DNA from: Epinephelus fuscoguttatus
Lineage: Eukaryota > Chordata > Actinopteri > Perciformes > Serranidae
Assembly (NCBI RefSeq): GCF_011397635.1
Contig: NC_064759.1
Span: 11,862,428-11,926,427, forward strand
Length of the DNA stretch: 64,000 nt
Reading direction: 5' to 3'
The position numbers and the translations under genes are program-made. The notes under the pieces were generated by a model. It saw only the letters and a list, made by a program, of their open reading frames with translations, had not been told where the DNA came from and did not search any database. Positions 33,893 to 47,700 of this stretch are shown here, piece after piece (position 1 is the first letter of the stretch; each line of letters opens with the position of its first letter).

Positions 33893-36800
33893 ACACCCAC
33901 ACCCACACACACACAGAGCAAGGCATGCTGCAGTATTAATGAGACATGAATAAGACATGAAGAGAGACCCCCCTCTTACATGCTCACACAGGGTCTCCCC
34001 CTCCCCAGCTGCTTCCTGTCTGCAGATTACCCAGCTTTCACTGGGCTCTGGTTAAGTGGGGCCAGGAAGAGATTTAGCCCCCTCAGCAGGAGCAGACACA
34101 CACATACACCACCGCACATATACAAGCGTGCGCACATACACACACACACACACACACACTCCCTACTGTAAGCAAACATCGGAAACTATGTGTTTTATTG
34201 TGTGGTTGACCACTAACTGAGCTTCAGGTCTTTGTTATCTGCCTGGGATATGATCGATGTGTAAAGATAATGTGTTTTTGTTTGCTCATCTTTCACTCTC
34301 ACCTATTAAACTACATTTTAACTACCTGGGTTGACAATACCATGTACTTTTATGATATAAGAAGTGAATATACATAAAATTAAATTGCATATAATTTGTA
34401 TAAAAAGCAAAGATCTCTTTGAGCTCAGCTGAAATCTGGTATTTTACCTTTGACTGTTGAAGCAGGACGGTGTGTTTAATCTAGAGGAAGAAAAGGTGAT
34501 CTGTCTAATGTGCTGTCTCTATCATATAGTAAGTGAGTTGCTTTTTGCTTCCTATTCTCCGTTTTATTGTGAACTGTGCAATGCTTTAGTAGTAGAAAGA
34601 TAAAGACTGAGATGTCTGTTCACATTTGAAACCTATAAATTAGCCAGTTATCTGGAGAAAGCCTGGGAGACAAGAAAGAGGCTTTTATCAAGTTGAATGA
34701 TGGGTAGTTTCTTTTGTGAGGAGTTCATTTGGGATGTTGCTTTTTGTTTTGTTTTTCATTTGTTTGTGGGAGTTTTTGTGTTTCTTTACATTCTGTTTTG
34801 TACATGCAAGACCAGAAGGTGGTTATAAAATAAGTGTCTTGTAATCCCATGTGGGATGGGCCAAAAATGGCATGACATTTCAATAAAAATGAATGAATGT
34901 GGCAATTTTTTTTTAAATTCAAAATCGTTTTTATTGCAGTTTTTTCAGTGTATATCAAAAGTGCAGTGCTGAATGGTCATTGCAGGAGTATGACATAAAC
35001 AAAGGTATATATCAACAGCAGCTGGCATCGATGTATCCAGAAAAACATGGACTGAGTAAACATAAATAAAGGTGAAAAAAAAGAAGAAGAACAGAACAGT
35101 TTGAAAATAATAAACATATAGAAATGTACAAAATAATCCCTCCCCAGTCACTGCCAGTGTACTTGACATAATATGAGCGCACGGTCACACTTAGAGTCTG
35201 CGCTAAGTGAATGAATAATGTGCAGCGTGATTAAGCTGCACGTAGAAGTCGAGCCTTTATAGGGTCTGGATTGCTTTTAGAAAAGGACTCCACGCTTTCT
35301 GGAATTTGAATGTGGCAGATTTTAAATGGTGTCTGTGGATGTGCGACTTAAGAAATATATGTTTTAATTTCAGGGTTGTTGTCCAGACTGAGAGTGATTT
35401 TGAAATTCCCAGCTTAGTCTTTTTTATTAGTGGCAGCCATTTAAACATTACAGTATTCACGAACAACTTTAAGTGCAATTATGTCCAGTTGTGTGGTTTG
35501 TAAAGAGCTAAATGATAAGGAAGCAGTCTGGACGCAGTTTAATGTCATTGTTTTAAAAAGCTGTGTGTATGTTGCTGCAGGTTGAGTTGTGACCTTTTAT
35601 ATGTTTGTGTTGCAGGCCTCAGCGACATCCAGCCCAGGACCTGCGTCTGTGGGCTCCCAGGTTCACGCTGCAGCTGTCAACGGAGACAGGAGCGCCCTCC
35701 TTAAACTCATCACAGGTAGGCAACCAGCTTCTAAACACAATATGTTTATCATTCACTAAAATCAACTCCATCACATGAGGAAAGCACACAGAGTCGTCAA
35801 AACAGACACACAGGGATCAGCTTACATTAATGTGTCGTAATGTGTTAATTTATTGATTTCTATAAGAAGCATTTCTTTGCGTTTGCCCCGTCTGTAGAAA
35901 GGTGGGAGTGCAGGGGCAGCTGCAGCAGCTGGTAGGAGATTTGGGTTTTGCACAGAGAGACTACAGCAGAGCAGGTGCTCGTCAGCATGGAAGCTGGAAC
36001 CAAGGTCCTCCTGCTAAAAGGATGGTCCATCCTTCTGCGAAAGAGCTGTCATTATCTGGACATTCAGCCATGTTGATATCTAATCTTGAATATGAGGATA
36101 ATTGAGTCCGGCTCAGACATGGAGTAAAATTATCCAGCAAAAAATGTAGTAGGGCTTTAGGATAAAAGGAAAATATGCAATGACATTGTTTAATATTGGA
36201 AAACAATATTAAGTCAGATATTATCAGATTTTAAAGGAAGACTTCACCCACAAAATCACCATTTGTGAGGAAATCCTTTCTTTTGTCGCATGCCTCCATG
36301 GAAAACAGCCAACATATTTATTTACTGATTGATTAGGGACCACATTTAACAACAGCAAAACTATATCAAAACATCTGCCACACAATTTATGCAGTATAAT
36401 CCAAGTCTCATATATCCAATCGTATGCTCAGTGCTTCCCAAACTCATTTTCACTGAAAACTTCCTATTTAAAACTGAAGGTGAAACTTACCCATGCTTGC
36501 TTCAAAGCTAGACTCCAATATGCACAAAACTATGAGCTGTGTCAGAGTTTGTTAACGGATGTTTTGATATAGTTTTGCTGTGATTAAACGTGGTCCTCGG
36601 TCAATCAGTAAATCACTTTTCCTTATAAATTCAAAGTAACACAGTATGACTAATACGATTTACAAATGGTCATTTTGTGGGTGAAGTCTTCCTTTAAAGT
36701 GTGCTCAGTCCTGCCTTTCTGCTGCTTTCAGTATGCTGCTAAAATACGACAAATTGCTTGTTAAATTTTTAAAAATTAGGGGAAATTAATATTAACATTC

Positions 36801-37301
36801 TTTTATTGAACAAACGCACGATAAACACCAATAAAAAAGAATGATAGTTGCATTTTAAAGGGCAGTTTTCTACTGTTACTCTCTTTCTACTACCTAAAAA
36901 TCCTCTCCCTTATTGCAATATTGCAATATCTTGTGTGCTGACATGGTGATGACGATGAAAAAATATGTATATATTGTGCAACCCAATCATAAAGAGCATC
37001 GAATGATCTGTGTAAATTCTCTTCGCAAGGAGGCGACATGGTCCTCCAGGTTATCATTGTTAACAGTATTTCCTTATGACTTCCAGCTGCCCCAAATAAA
37101 AGGACTTATTTAGAAAAGTGGAAGTGGGATTCCTATTAAACACAAGCAGTAAAAAGACTGCATTTAAAGTACACAGAGCTGCCTTTTAAAAACAGTTTAT
37201 AACATATTCCATCACAAGCCACAGAATTGTACTGCAGCACATACTGACCCAAATCTTGATCTCTATTAAAGCTCACCCTCTGACTTGAACCATCAAATGT
37301 G

Positions 37302-37341
<40 letters not shown>

Positions 37342-38166
37342 CAGAGCCCTCGCTGCGGGACCGTGAGGACCAGTTTGGCCGGACCCCTTTGATGTACTGT
37401 GTGCTGGCTGACCGCCTGGATTGCGCAGAGATTCTGCTGAAGGCCGGAGCATCGGTCAACAAGACGGACCACAGCCAGCGCACCGCTCTGCACCTCGCTG
37501 CACAGAAGGTACGGGCATCCACCAATACACACACAGACGCACAGGCAAATGTTGCACACGTGTCAACTTCTTTTTGTGGCATAAAGTTAAAGTTAAATCA
37601 CAAGAATTGAGAAGTAGATGAATTTGTAAAGGTGGAATGAATATGAAGACTATAAGGGTTTAACAGCAAGGAGAGACGCTTTGACAGTCCATAAGCTGCA
37701 GTGGGAAGCCAGTGCCCCCTAGTGGATGTTAGTTATGGCTTTAGGGCTTGTGGGGGGAGGGTGGGGGGGGTCAACTAATTTATAATTCTGCCACACTGAC
37801 ACTGTAGCTATGAGTTTCATTTAAACAGAGTCGTATGAATAAAGAATCATTCTGCGTGAACAAAGTCTCGTTTCACAGCATTTTGTACGGTGAAAACTGT
37901 GAAAGAAAGAAGCATGATGTTCTTTTCCCTTCAGTCTAGACTGAGGAACAGTCAGAAGAGACAATATAATAATGAGACGGGGTGGTCGGCTCTCTCTGGA
38001 GGGATGTAGCTGGGGAACAGCGGGATGTGGCACTAATTATATCTCTTTACAACTCATTTATTTATCGGTAGCGTCTTTTATGGGAGAGAGCTGATACAGG
38101 ATCATCATATCACTGAAGAGAGAGGGGAGGTAATAGGTTATTGGGCTCTGTTTCATAGCTGGAGAG

Positions 38167-38203
<37 letters not shown>

Positions 38204-38324
38204 TGGGGGATGCTAGTGATGGGAAGCCCTGTCTCTTTGACATCTGATCAATAAATGGCTGAGACAGGAAGAGAGGCCAGGGATTACCGATCTAATTGGA
38301 CTGAGAATAGGGAGGACGGCAACA

Positions 38325-38368
<44 letters not shown>

Positions 38369-38716
38369 AGATGCATGCTCACACACAAGATAGATCTGTC
38401 AGACTGTGGCGTTGTGGTCACAGAATGGCAAATATACAAAACACATTCATACGTGTACACAGTCGTGTGTACACGTGGACACACACACGCTGCAGTCCGG
38501 CGACAGGTGTTGCACAATGCATTACCGGATGGCACGGCAATGAGAGACCAAAAGTGAGGATGATGATGATGATGATGATGATGTGGAAGGGACAACAGGC
38601 AGAGAGCAGCTGTATACTGTTTAACAGCTCATCACAGACACTGAACAGAGAGGCAGGAGGAGGGAACGAAGATGGATGACCTGCGGATTGAACCAGACAC
38701 AGCTAAAAGCCTGGGG

Positions 38717-38748
<32 letters not shown>

Positions 38749-41700
38749 ACTGCTGCTCGTTCATGACTAATATTGAGGAGAACTGGCGATTTCTGAGCAA
38801 ATTCTGCCCGTGTGTTGCAGGGGAATGGGCGTTTCCTGAAGCTGCTGCTGTCCAGGCGCGCTAACTGGCTGCAGAAAGATTTAGAGGAGATGACCCCGCT
38901 CCACCTGGCCACCCGACACCCCTCCCCGAAAGCCCTCGCCCTGCTCCTCAAACACATCGGACCTGGAGAGGTTGACACACAAGACAAGAACAAGGTACTA
39001 CAGTGCAGTCACACAGAAGTTTGTTTGTCCTCCCAACTGTCCACAGTTTGTCTTGAGTCAGAAACCAGCCAGTCTCAACAATAACCTGCACACAGATAAC
39101 TGACTGACTGAAGATAGTTTGTTAGGGGCAGCAGGAATTTGACGTCATGTACACATAAACATGAAGAGGCACATGAACACAGCCTCCTTTGTCTGTTGGA
39201 GCTGATGTGTATCTGACATCAATAGTTAGTTTTGTAATAATCCAATATGCATCATCGTGTCAGATGACAGTGGTTTCAGCAAATCTCAGAATAGCTCAGT
39301 AGCCGTCATGGCGGCAGTATCTGGGTTACAATCTCAGTCCACTGCTGGATCTTCAATATGAGCTTTGTGTAGCACGTTGCCCTCACATTTCCTGTCCAAG
39401 TGGAGTAATTGTTTTGTTTTGTTTTTAACGTAAATGGAAACTTCAAACCTGGTGTTACAACAGCCCTCTCTGTTTTAAACTCCATTCATCTTTTTATCAT
39501 CTTTGGCACTTCCTTTTCATCTTTCTCTCACTCTCTGTCTGAGCAGCAAACTGCTCTCCACTGGTCTGCGTTTTATAACCGACCGGAACACGTCCGCCTC
39601 CTGATCAAGCACGACTCCAACATCGGCATCCCAGACAGCGAGGGCAAGATCCCTCTGCACTGGGCGGCGCACAGTCAGGAACCCAGTGCTACGCAAACTG
39701 TCCGCTGCATACTGGTACACACTACACTTCACACATGCACACAAGCACTCAAGTGAATCTGTCATCATCATCCTGCATCATCACCACCCGTCAGTCTGCA
39801 TGTCTGTGTCTTTTCTGTGGTGTGTGTGAGAAGGAAGCAGCTCCCACTGAGTCCCTGTTGAACTGGCAGGACTACGAGGGGCGGACGCCGCTGCACTTTG
39901 CGGTTGCTGACGGTAACGAGGCGGTGGTGGAGGTGCTGACGTCTTATGAGGGCTGTAATGTGACAGCTTATGATAACCTCTTCAGGACACCACTGCACTG
40001 GGCGGCTCTGCTCGGTGAGTGAACACACATCCCAGCATGTGACCCACTGCAGCCTGAATGACAGCGACACACTGACATGAAGGATGTCATGTGGAAACAA
40101 TGACCACTGTCCCCTAAACAGAATTCTAATTAGAAACATTTTTACACTGGTCAGCTGAAGCAAAGCCAAAATGGACTAGTTATTACCGGCTTGGTAAGAT
40201 AATGTTTCATTTAATTTTAGCCATGCTAGCAGCATGTCTCAAGGGACGGCAGCATCTGTTGGTCCTCCACTTTGGTCCATACTGAAATATCCCATAAACC
40301 ATCAGATGAACTGTAGCGCTACAACCAACGATTATTTCCATTACTGATGAATCTGCCAGTTATTTTCTTGATTAATTGATTAATTATTTTGTTAATAACC
40401 TGTCAGAAAAAAGTGAAACGTGTCCTGTATAATTTCCCAGAGCCTCAGGTGACATCTTTAAATGTTTTTTGTTTTTTTTATCAGTCCAGTCCAAACAGTC
40501 CAAAAATTCAAAGCTATTCAAATTATTATCATATATGACAAAGAAAAACATCAAATTCTCACATTTAAGAAGCAGAAAATATTTGGCTTTATTACATAAA
40601 AAGTTGCTAAAATGATTATTTGATTATTGAAATTAGTGCCAAAAACAATTCTGCCGATCAATTAATCCACTTATCGTTGCAGCTCTTATGAATTGCCATG
40701 AATTTATGCGCAGACATTCATGGTCCACAGAGGATGAACCATTGTAACTGTTCCTCTTGTGCTAGGTGACACTACTGCTAGCCTCAGCTGTACTTCGTGT
40801 TCAGTACAAAATAGTAAATGTTAGCATGCTAACAGGCTAAACTAACGGTACGTTTCATTTGCAATGAAAAGTCAGAATTTCCGAGTTCTTAGGCGGAAAT
40901 TTAATCTGACACGCCCCCTTAAGAAGAAGAAAATATACTTAATTAATCACCAAGGAGAAGTTCAATTTTTTTCATTCTATTGTCATATACACACAGACCC
41001 GAAATACACACACATGCATAAACAGGACCTATACATGTATTAAATGGAGAGGTGTCAGTGGGGGTTAAATGCCTTGCTCAAGCCAAGTCCCTTTGGACTG
41101 ACCTACTGCCACCCCAAGTCTGAAACAGTCACACACACAGCACTGTCCAACTTCTATCTGTGGACATGTATCTACGATGTTCATGTGTGCAAAATACAGT
41201 GTAATGCATTATTAAGTGGTATTGCTAACAGTGGCTAACCCTAATAAAACTGGTATTGCTAACAACATCATGGCTTACTGGAATGCTGAGCTCCGACCTC
41301 TGGCTTCCGAGGTAAATGTAACACAGCATGTACCGACCTAATATTAACATGCTAGCATTGTAATTGTGGACATGTTAGCATGCTGATATTAGCATTTAGC
41401 TCAAAACACTGCTGTGCCTAAGCATGACTGTAGACTCAGCCTTGTTTCTGTAGGTTCAGGGTTCCCTGATGTTACATAATATGATAGAAAATGGACTTAC
41501 ACAGTGCTTCTCTAGTCTTCCGACCACTCAAAGTGCTTCGACACTACATGTCACATTCACACACTGGTGGTGAGGCAACTGTACTCCTACTCAGTTACAG
41601 TAAAATGTGCATTCACATAAACACACATGGATCAGGAGCAAATTGGGGTTCAATATCCCGCCCAAGAATACTTTGATATGCAGACTGGGGGAGCTGGGGA

Positions 41701-44700
41701 TTGAACCACTAATCTTCTGTTCAGTGGACAACCAACGCATCCTCCTGAACCACAGCTTGCAACCATGATAGTACATTAAAAAAACAAAGAAAGTGAAAAA
41801 GCGGGGAAAGGGAGTTATTTTTTTTTTAATAGCATTATTTGAAACGGCTATTTTTCCTTCTGTATTTGTGCCATTATGTCTTGAAAAACTTTCACAATCC
41901 TGCATTTTTGAGCACCAACAAAGAAAAACACAGTGGTGAGTAATTGTGCAGTGGCAGGAAACGAATGAATGAAAGACACTGGTGTTTGTGTCGTGAAGTG
42001 GTTAGTAACAGTGACAGTTGACTTATGTTGACTTGAAGGGGAGTTTTATTGCTTTTCTGTTCACAGTTTTTTTTTTAAAGTAAACTGAAAAAAAATTCTA
42101 AGTTGCCTTTGTAGGAGAGCATTGTTGCACAGAGCAGCTCCTCACAGCATATCCTTGTCATTATCTGGCACACACACACCGCCCACTAATGTAAACATGT
42201 TTATTTCAGGCCATGCCAGAATCGTCCACCTGCTGTTGGAGAGAAACACATCAGGCACTATTCCTTCAGACAGCCAGGGAGCAACACCCCTGCACTACGG
42301 TGCTCAGAGCAACAATGCTGTGAGTTGTATACACATGTACACAAAGCTGGGAAACTGGCTGAGTCAGCGGCATGCACCTTTATTCAAATACAGTGTTGGA
42401 GATAATGAGATAAAGCTGTCTCACTTTGTATGCTCAGTGTCCTTCTAAAGGCCAATAAACTAGACTACACAAAAAATAATTGTCTTTCTGTGTCTGTAGG
42501 AGACAGTGGGTGTGTTTCTGTCCCACCCGTCTGTGAAGGATGAACCCGATCTGGAGGGGAGGACAGCCTTCATGTGGGCCGCCGGCAAGGGCAGTGATGA
42601 TGTCATCCGCACTATGCTGGCCCTCACCCCTCACATTGACATCAACATGGCCGACAAGTACGGCGGCACCGGTGAGCACCTGAGAAACAAGAGCAAGCGC
42701 TTTGACCCACACTGCCACCTCATTCTTCCATTTGTTATTTCAGAGTGTGGCCCAATGCTTGTTTTAGGCCAGGCATGATGATGTCACAGGGGATTCCCCC
42801 CAAGGTGCTTGAGAGGCTGCGAGACTGAGGGAGAGAGGGAAGTGATACTGTCAGCAAAATTAGTGTGACCCCGCTGAATAGACTCTGACCAACTGCCAGC
42901 ACTGTCCTCTGACACACACACAGCCACATATGCAGACACACATGACTTATTGCCACGCTCTGACCCCGGGGCTGTTTGGACGTATAATCTCCATGGCGAT
43001 AGCCCCTCTGCTCAGCCAGGCGCTCATTGTTTATGCATGCGTAACATGTAACGGTTGAGTCATGCTAATGAGACGGTGTGAAGGGCAGTGGAGCCGACTG
43101 GTGCCCGGATCACTTCCATGCACTTGACTCTAGTCTAGTCTGTCTGCGGGCCGGAGGGAGGGGGGAGGAGGAGGGAGCCACCGAGACACTTAAGTGCGTT
43201 GCTCCTCATTAAATGTCTCTGTCTGTTTAACCCACCATTGACCAGGCTTTAGCCACAGCCCAGAGAGGAGCTGCAGTCAGGGGGATGAATGAACAAAGAG
43301 GCAGATGAGGAGGGAGCAGTTGTCCTGAGGGTGTTTACTGTCCAGTTAGATTCAGTATCTCATAAGTTTTTATCTTTATGTGTCTGTGTTTATGTGGGTG
43401 TTCACGCAGCGCTCCATGCAGCCTCCCTGTCAGGCCATGTGAGCACAGTGAAGCTGCTGTTGGAGAGGGGAGCGATGGTCGACTCTCTGGATGTGATGAA
43501 GCACACGCCGCTGTTTCGGGCTTGTGAGATGGGACACAGAGATGTCATACTCACACTCATCAAAGGTTGGTGTAGTTGGCGCACATGTCCGAGCATCCTA
43601 ACAGAGGTGTGGACTCGAGTCACAAATTTGATGACTGTAGACTCGGCAAAATCAGAGACTTGCAACTCAACTTGGTCTTGAACACCAGTGACTCATGACT
43701 TCACTTGGACTTGAGCCTTTTGACTTGAAAATACCTGATATCTAAGTCCAAAAATGAAAAAGTAAGTACTGTAAGTTAAGGACTTAGGACTTAACTCTGG
43801 ACTTGACTCTGCACTTTCCTGTCTTGACTTGGGACTTGCAAAAAAATGACTTTGTCCTACCCCTGCATCCCAATAACTACACAGTTTCATTTTCTGTACC
43901 ACTGTGTTCTGAGTATTTATCCTTACCATACCATTTTAGAGTCATAGAGGCGATACTGAATCACATGATGTCTAAGATTATTGGAATGTTACACATCATA
44001 AGACTTAAAGTGTGTTCCTTCGACTGAAATGTAAATGTAATGAATAAAGGTTCAGCACGTGTGGACCTGGTAGACGTGGACGGTCACACAGCTCTGCACT
44101 GGGCAGCTCTGGGAGGGAACGCTGAGGTCTGCCAGATACTGATGGAGAATGGAATCAGTCCCAATGTACAGGTATGAATGAGAACACAAAAAAACATATG
44201 CAGAAACTTAAAGTCAAGATGAAATGAAAAATGCATTTTTGACCCCTTTAGATCAGATCCCTGGCCATATTATACACCTATTAAAGGTGCAGTGTGTAGG
44301 ATGTAGGGGGATGTATTGGCAGAAGTGGAATATAATATAATAAGTGTACTTTAGTGTATCACCTAGAAATAAGAATTATGTGTGTTTTCGTTACCTACCT
44401 AGTGAGTGGGTCCTCATCTATGGAGAACGCCATGTTGCCCTGCCATGTTTCTACAGTAGCTCAGAACAGACAAACATTGTAGTTAGCAGCCCCTTCACGA
44501 CAAGAGCGTCAGAAAAACACACTTTTTTTAAAGTGAAACTGCTTTACTCAGTGTTTTTACCAGTGTACATCACCGTGTCTGTTGGTTTTGGAGAGGGGAG
44601 ACATCTGTGGATAATTCGGCTCCTGGTTAAAACCTCCTGAACGTTTTGATCTTTAGTTGATTTGAAGTTATCAGAGAAATGGTGAGCAGACATTAGCAGG

Positions 44701-47700
44701 TGCTAGGCTCAAAGCTGTCTCCGATGAGCCAAGCAGAGTTGGAAAAACACTGATTTGTAACATGAAGCTGCTTTATTCTGTATTTTTAACTGGTTTAAAT
44801 CACCGGGCCTTTGTTTTGGAGAGGAAGAGACCTCTGCAGATAATTTGGCTCTTGATAAAAACCTCCTGAACAATGAACACTGAAGGATTCTAACCAGGAG
44901 AAGTTTCAGCTGGTTGCAGTTTGCAACCCTCGCCACTAGAAGCCACTAATCTCCTTGAATTTTACACACTGCTCCTTTAAATGATATATGTCAAAAAAAA
45001 TTCCCAACCAGGAAAGTCATGGCATCTACCCGTCAATCAATGTGCAACTTTTAGCCGCACAGAGCTAAGATTAAGTTTGCTAGCTAGCAACTGGATGCAT
45101 GCATCCGTGACAGCTTCAGATTATGTGCAAGGCATTTTATAGTGGACTGCTTCAGCAACTATCATTACATGGAACATACAATGGATTATCTCTCTCTATC
45201 TAATATCCAGTTGGTGTCCACTGTTTGGGCCTCACTGTTAAGACACGCCTGCTTTTAAACAATCAAATAAAATTCCTCCCAACATTATATCCCACCCTCC
45301 TGTCCTGTTTCACTCAGAAATATGTCAGGAAACTGAAACTACATACTCTCGAAATGCTGTTTCATCTGGACTTTAAATGAAGTACATCAAAATCTTTAAA
45401 CCCTTGTTTAATACTCTTTATTTACAGTTACATAGTAAATACAGAAGTGCTGCGCAGCTCTACCTTTCTATCCACTATCCTCCTTTAATGCACAAGATCT
45501 CCAGTTTAGCAAAAGCAAACATGATATAACAGCAGTCTGTTGAACCTGAGAGTTCATTTCAAACCAATTTAGTCAGAAATGATATGTTCCCAGCATCCAT
45601 CTGTTGCACTTTTCCATCTGTATACTCCCACAAATGACGACAGTAACACACAGTGGCGGGCTTTCTATCCACCAAAGAAGGAGTGTAGATATGCCTCCCA
45701 TTAATTGCACCAAAAATCACTTGGAAGGCTGAGGTGACATATCCAGTATGAATCACAGGATAAATGTGGAAAATGCATCTTCCTCTGCACTGCTTTATGA
45801 GCAGTTTGTATAAATCCTGAGCACCTGACTGTTACATATTTGGCTCCTACTGGGCAGGACCAGGCAGGACGGACTCCTCTGCAGTGTGCTGCTTATGGAG
45901 GCTACATAACCTGCATGGCTGTTCTCATGGAGAACAATGCTGATCCAAACATACAGGACAAGGAGGTAAAAATCACCCACACGTCTGTCTATGTTATGTT
46001 GAGCTTTTGGACACAGATGTAGTTTGAATAGGTGCTCTTTTGTTGGGTGCACAGGGGCGAACTGCTCTCCACTGGTCATGTAACAACGGCTACCTGGACG
46101 CTGTGAAACTGCTGCTGGGCTACAACGCCTTTCCTAATCACATGGAGCACACTGAGGAGAGGTGAGGACAGAGAGGGGACTGGAGGTGAGGAGAGGGCTT
46201 GGAAATGAATGAATGAATTACACTGTGTTACACTTGGTGTCTGTGTTGTGCAGGTACACCCCTCTGGACTACGCTCTGCTGGGGGGGCACAGCGAGGTGA
46301 CTCAGTTCATGCTGGAGCACGGTGCTCTGTCCATAGCAGCCATCCAGGACATCGCCGCTGCCTCCATCCAGGCTGTCTACAAGGGCTACACCGTCCGCAA
46401 GGCCTTCAGGGAGAGAAAGCAGCTCCTCATGAGGCATGAGCAGCTGCGCAAAGATGCAGCCAAGTGAGAGACGAGCACACACATATACACACTTGTACTA
46501 AAGCTTTAGTTTCTATTGCTACATGATGCTCATAATTGTTCTACGACTCTCATAAACATTCTTCTCTCTGTCACATGATACCTTCTGTGTTTTATGCATC
46601 ACTCACCCCTGTTTCTGTCTTCATTATCTGTCTCTGTCTTCTCCTCGCCTATATAGGAACAGTCACACTCTCTCCATATCTATCTTTCTCTCTGTCATCC
46701 CTGCACACACATACGTCTTCCCCCTGTCTTTCTCTTCTGGCTTGTTCTCCCTTTGTCATTTGCACACCAGTCTCACCTTTATCTGTCTTGCACGATGCGT
46801 TTGAGGGCACACTGACTTCAACTTTTGTTGTTATTTCAAACAGGCAGTTTTGTATCGAGTATTTCATGGGATGTTTTTTCTCCCAAATCTTCCCTTCTTA
46901 TCAGATTTTCCTCCTGATTAAGAACCACGCTGTGACTAATGCTGTGCCGAATAGCCGGCAGCGCTTTGCACGTGTCCTCATTCTATTTAAACTTGGTTTT
47001 ACTGCACGTTTGCAGATAAATATCGGACAGCACTAATATTCTTAGTACGATACTATTTGTAGAATTAGATTCCGGTAGTGGCCAAGAGGGATTGTTTCCG
47101 ATTCATGTGATCCAAACATTTCCAATAACTCCAGAGCGTTTAAAGCCTAAATGTCAAAATTTATTGAGAAAAAAGATAGATCTAATCATGTTTAAAATTC
47201 TCAACAAAGTATTCTAATCCGGTCCATATTTGCTGGGGTTTAGAATTTTAAAAACAAAATTTTCTCCGCGGTCAAAAAACTGTTTGCTGCACACAACGGG
47301 AGGCACGTACCCGAATTAAATTACATGTATTTATTAAGGAAAGTTGATTTAATTAAAAAAGTCTAACTCATTTTATCCAATAAATCACTTTAGTCAAAAA
47401 TGTTAAGGGTGATGACGACAGACACTCGAAGCTTCATTCAAAAACTTCAGCGGAAACTTTAAATGTAAAAGAATGAAATGTCATAGCTGTGACAAATACA
47501 AAACTGTCTTTGTACAGAAATGGAACTTGGTAATGTCTTGACATCAGAGTGCTGCAGTTTTACCTGTGTGAAGTGGTCTGTTTTCATATGTCTGTACTAC
47601 GGGGTGAAATAATGCAGCTAAATTTATGTTAAGGATATGAGGCGAACATGTGTTTTTCTTGCAATCCTCCAGAGTAAACAAAGAATCCAAAAAAGGCTAA

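Larger units (their letters stand above)
26202..35615. other. INVS first coding intron (9.4 kb)
   Basis: Holds repeats (a mosaic at 27221-28408, microsatellites and a 21-bp minisatellite) plus a GC-richer stretch at 29760-31330 with AATTA-type homeodomain core sites. No exon was found. Confidence 0.6.
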
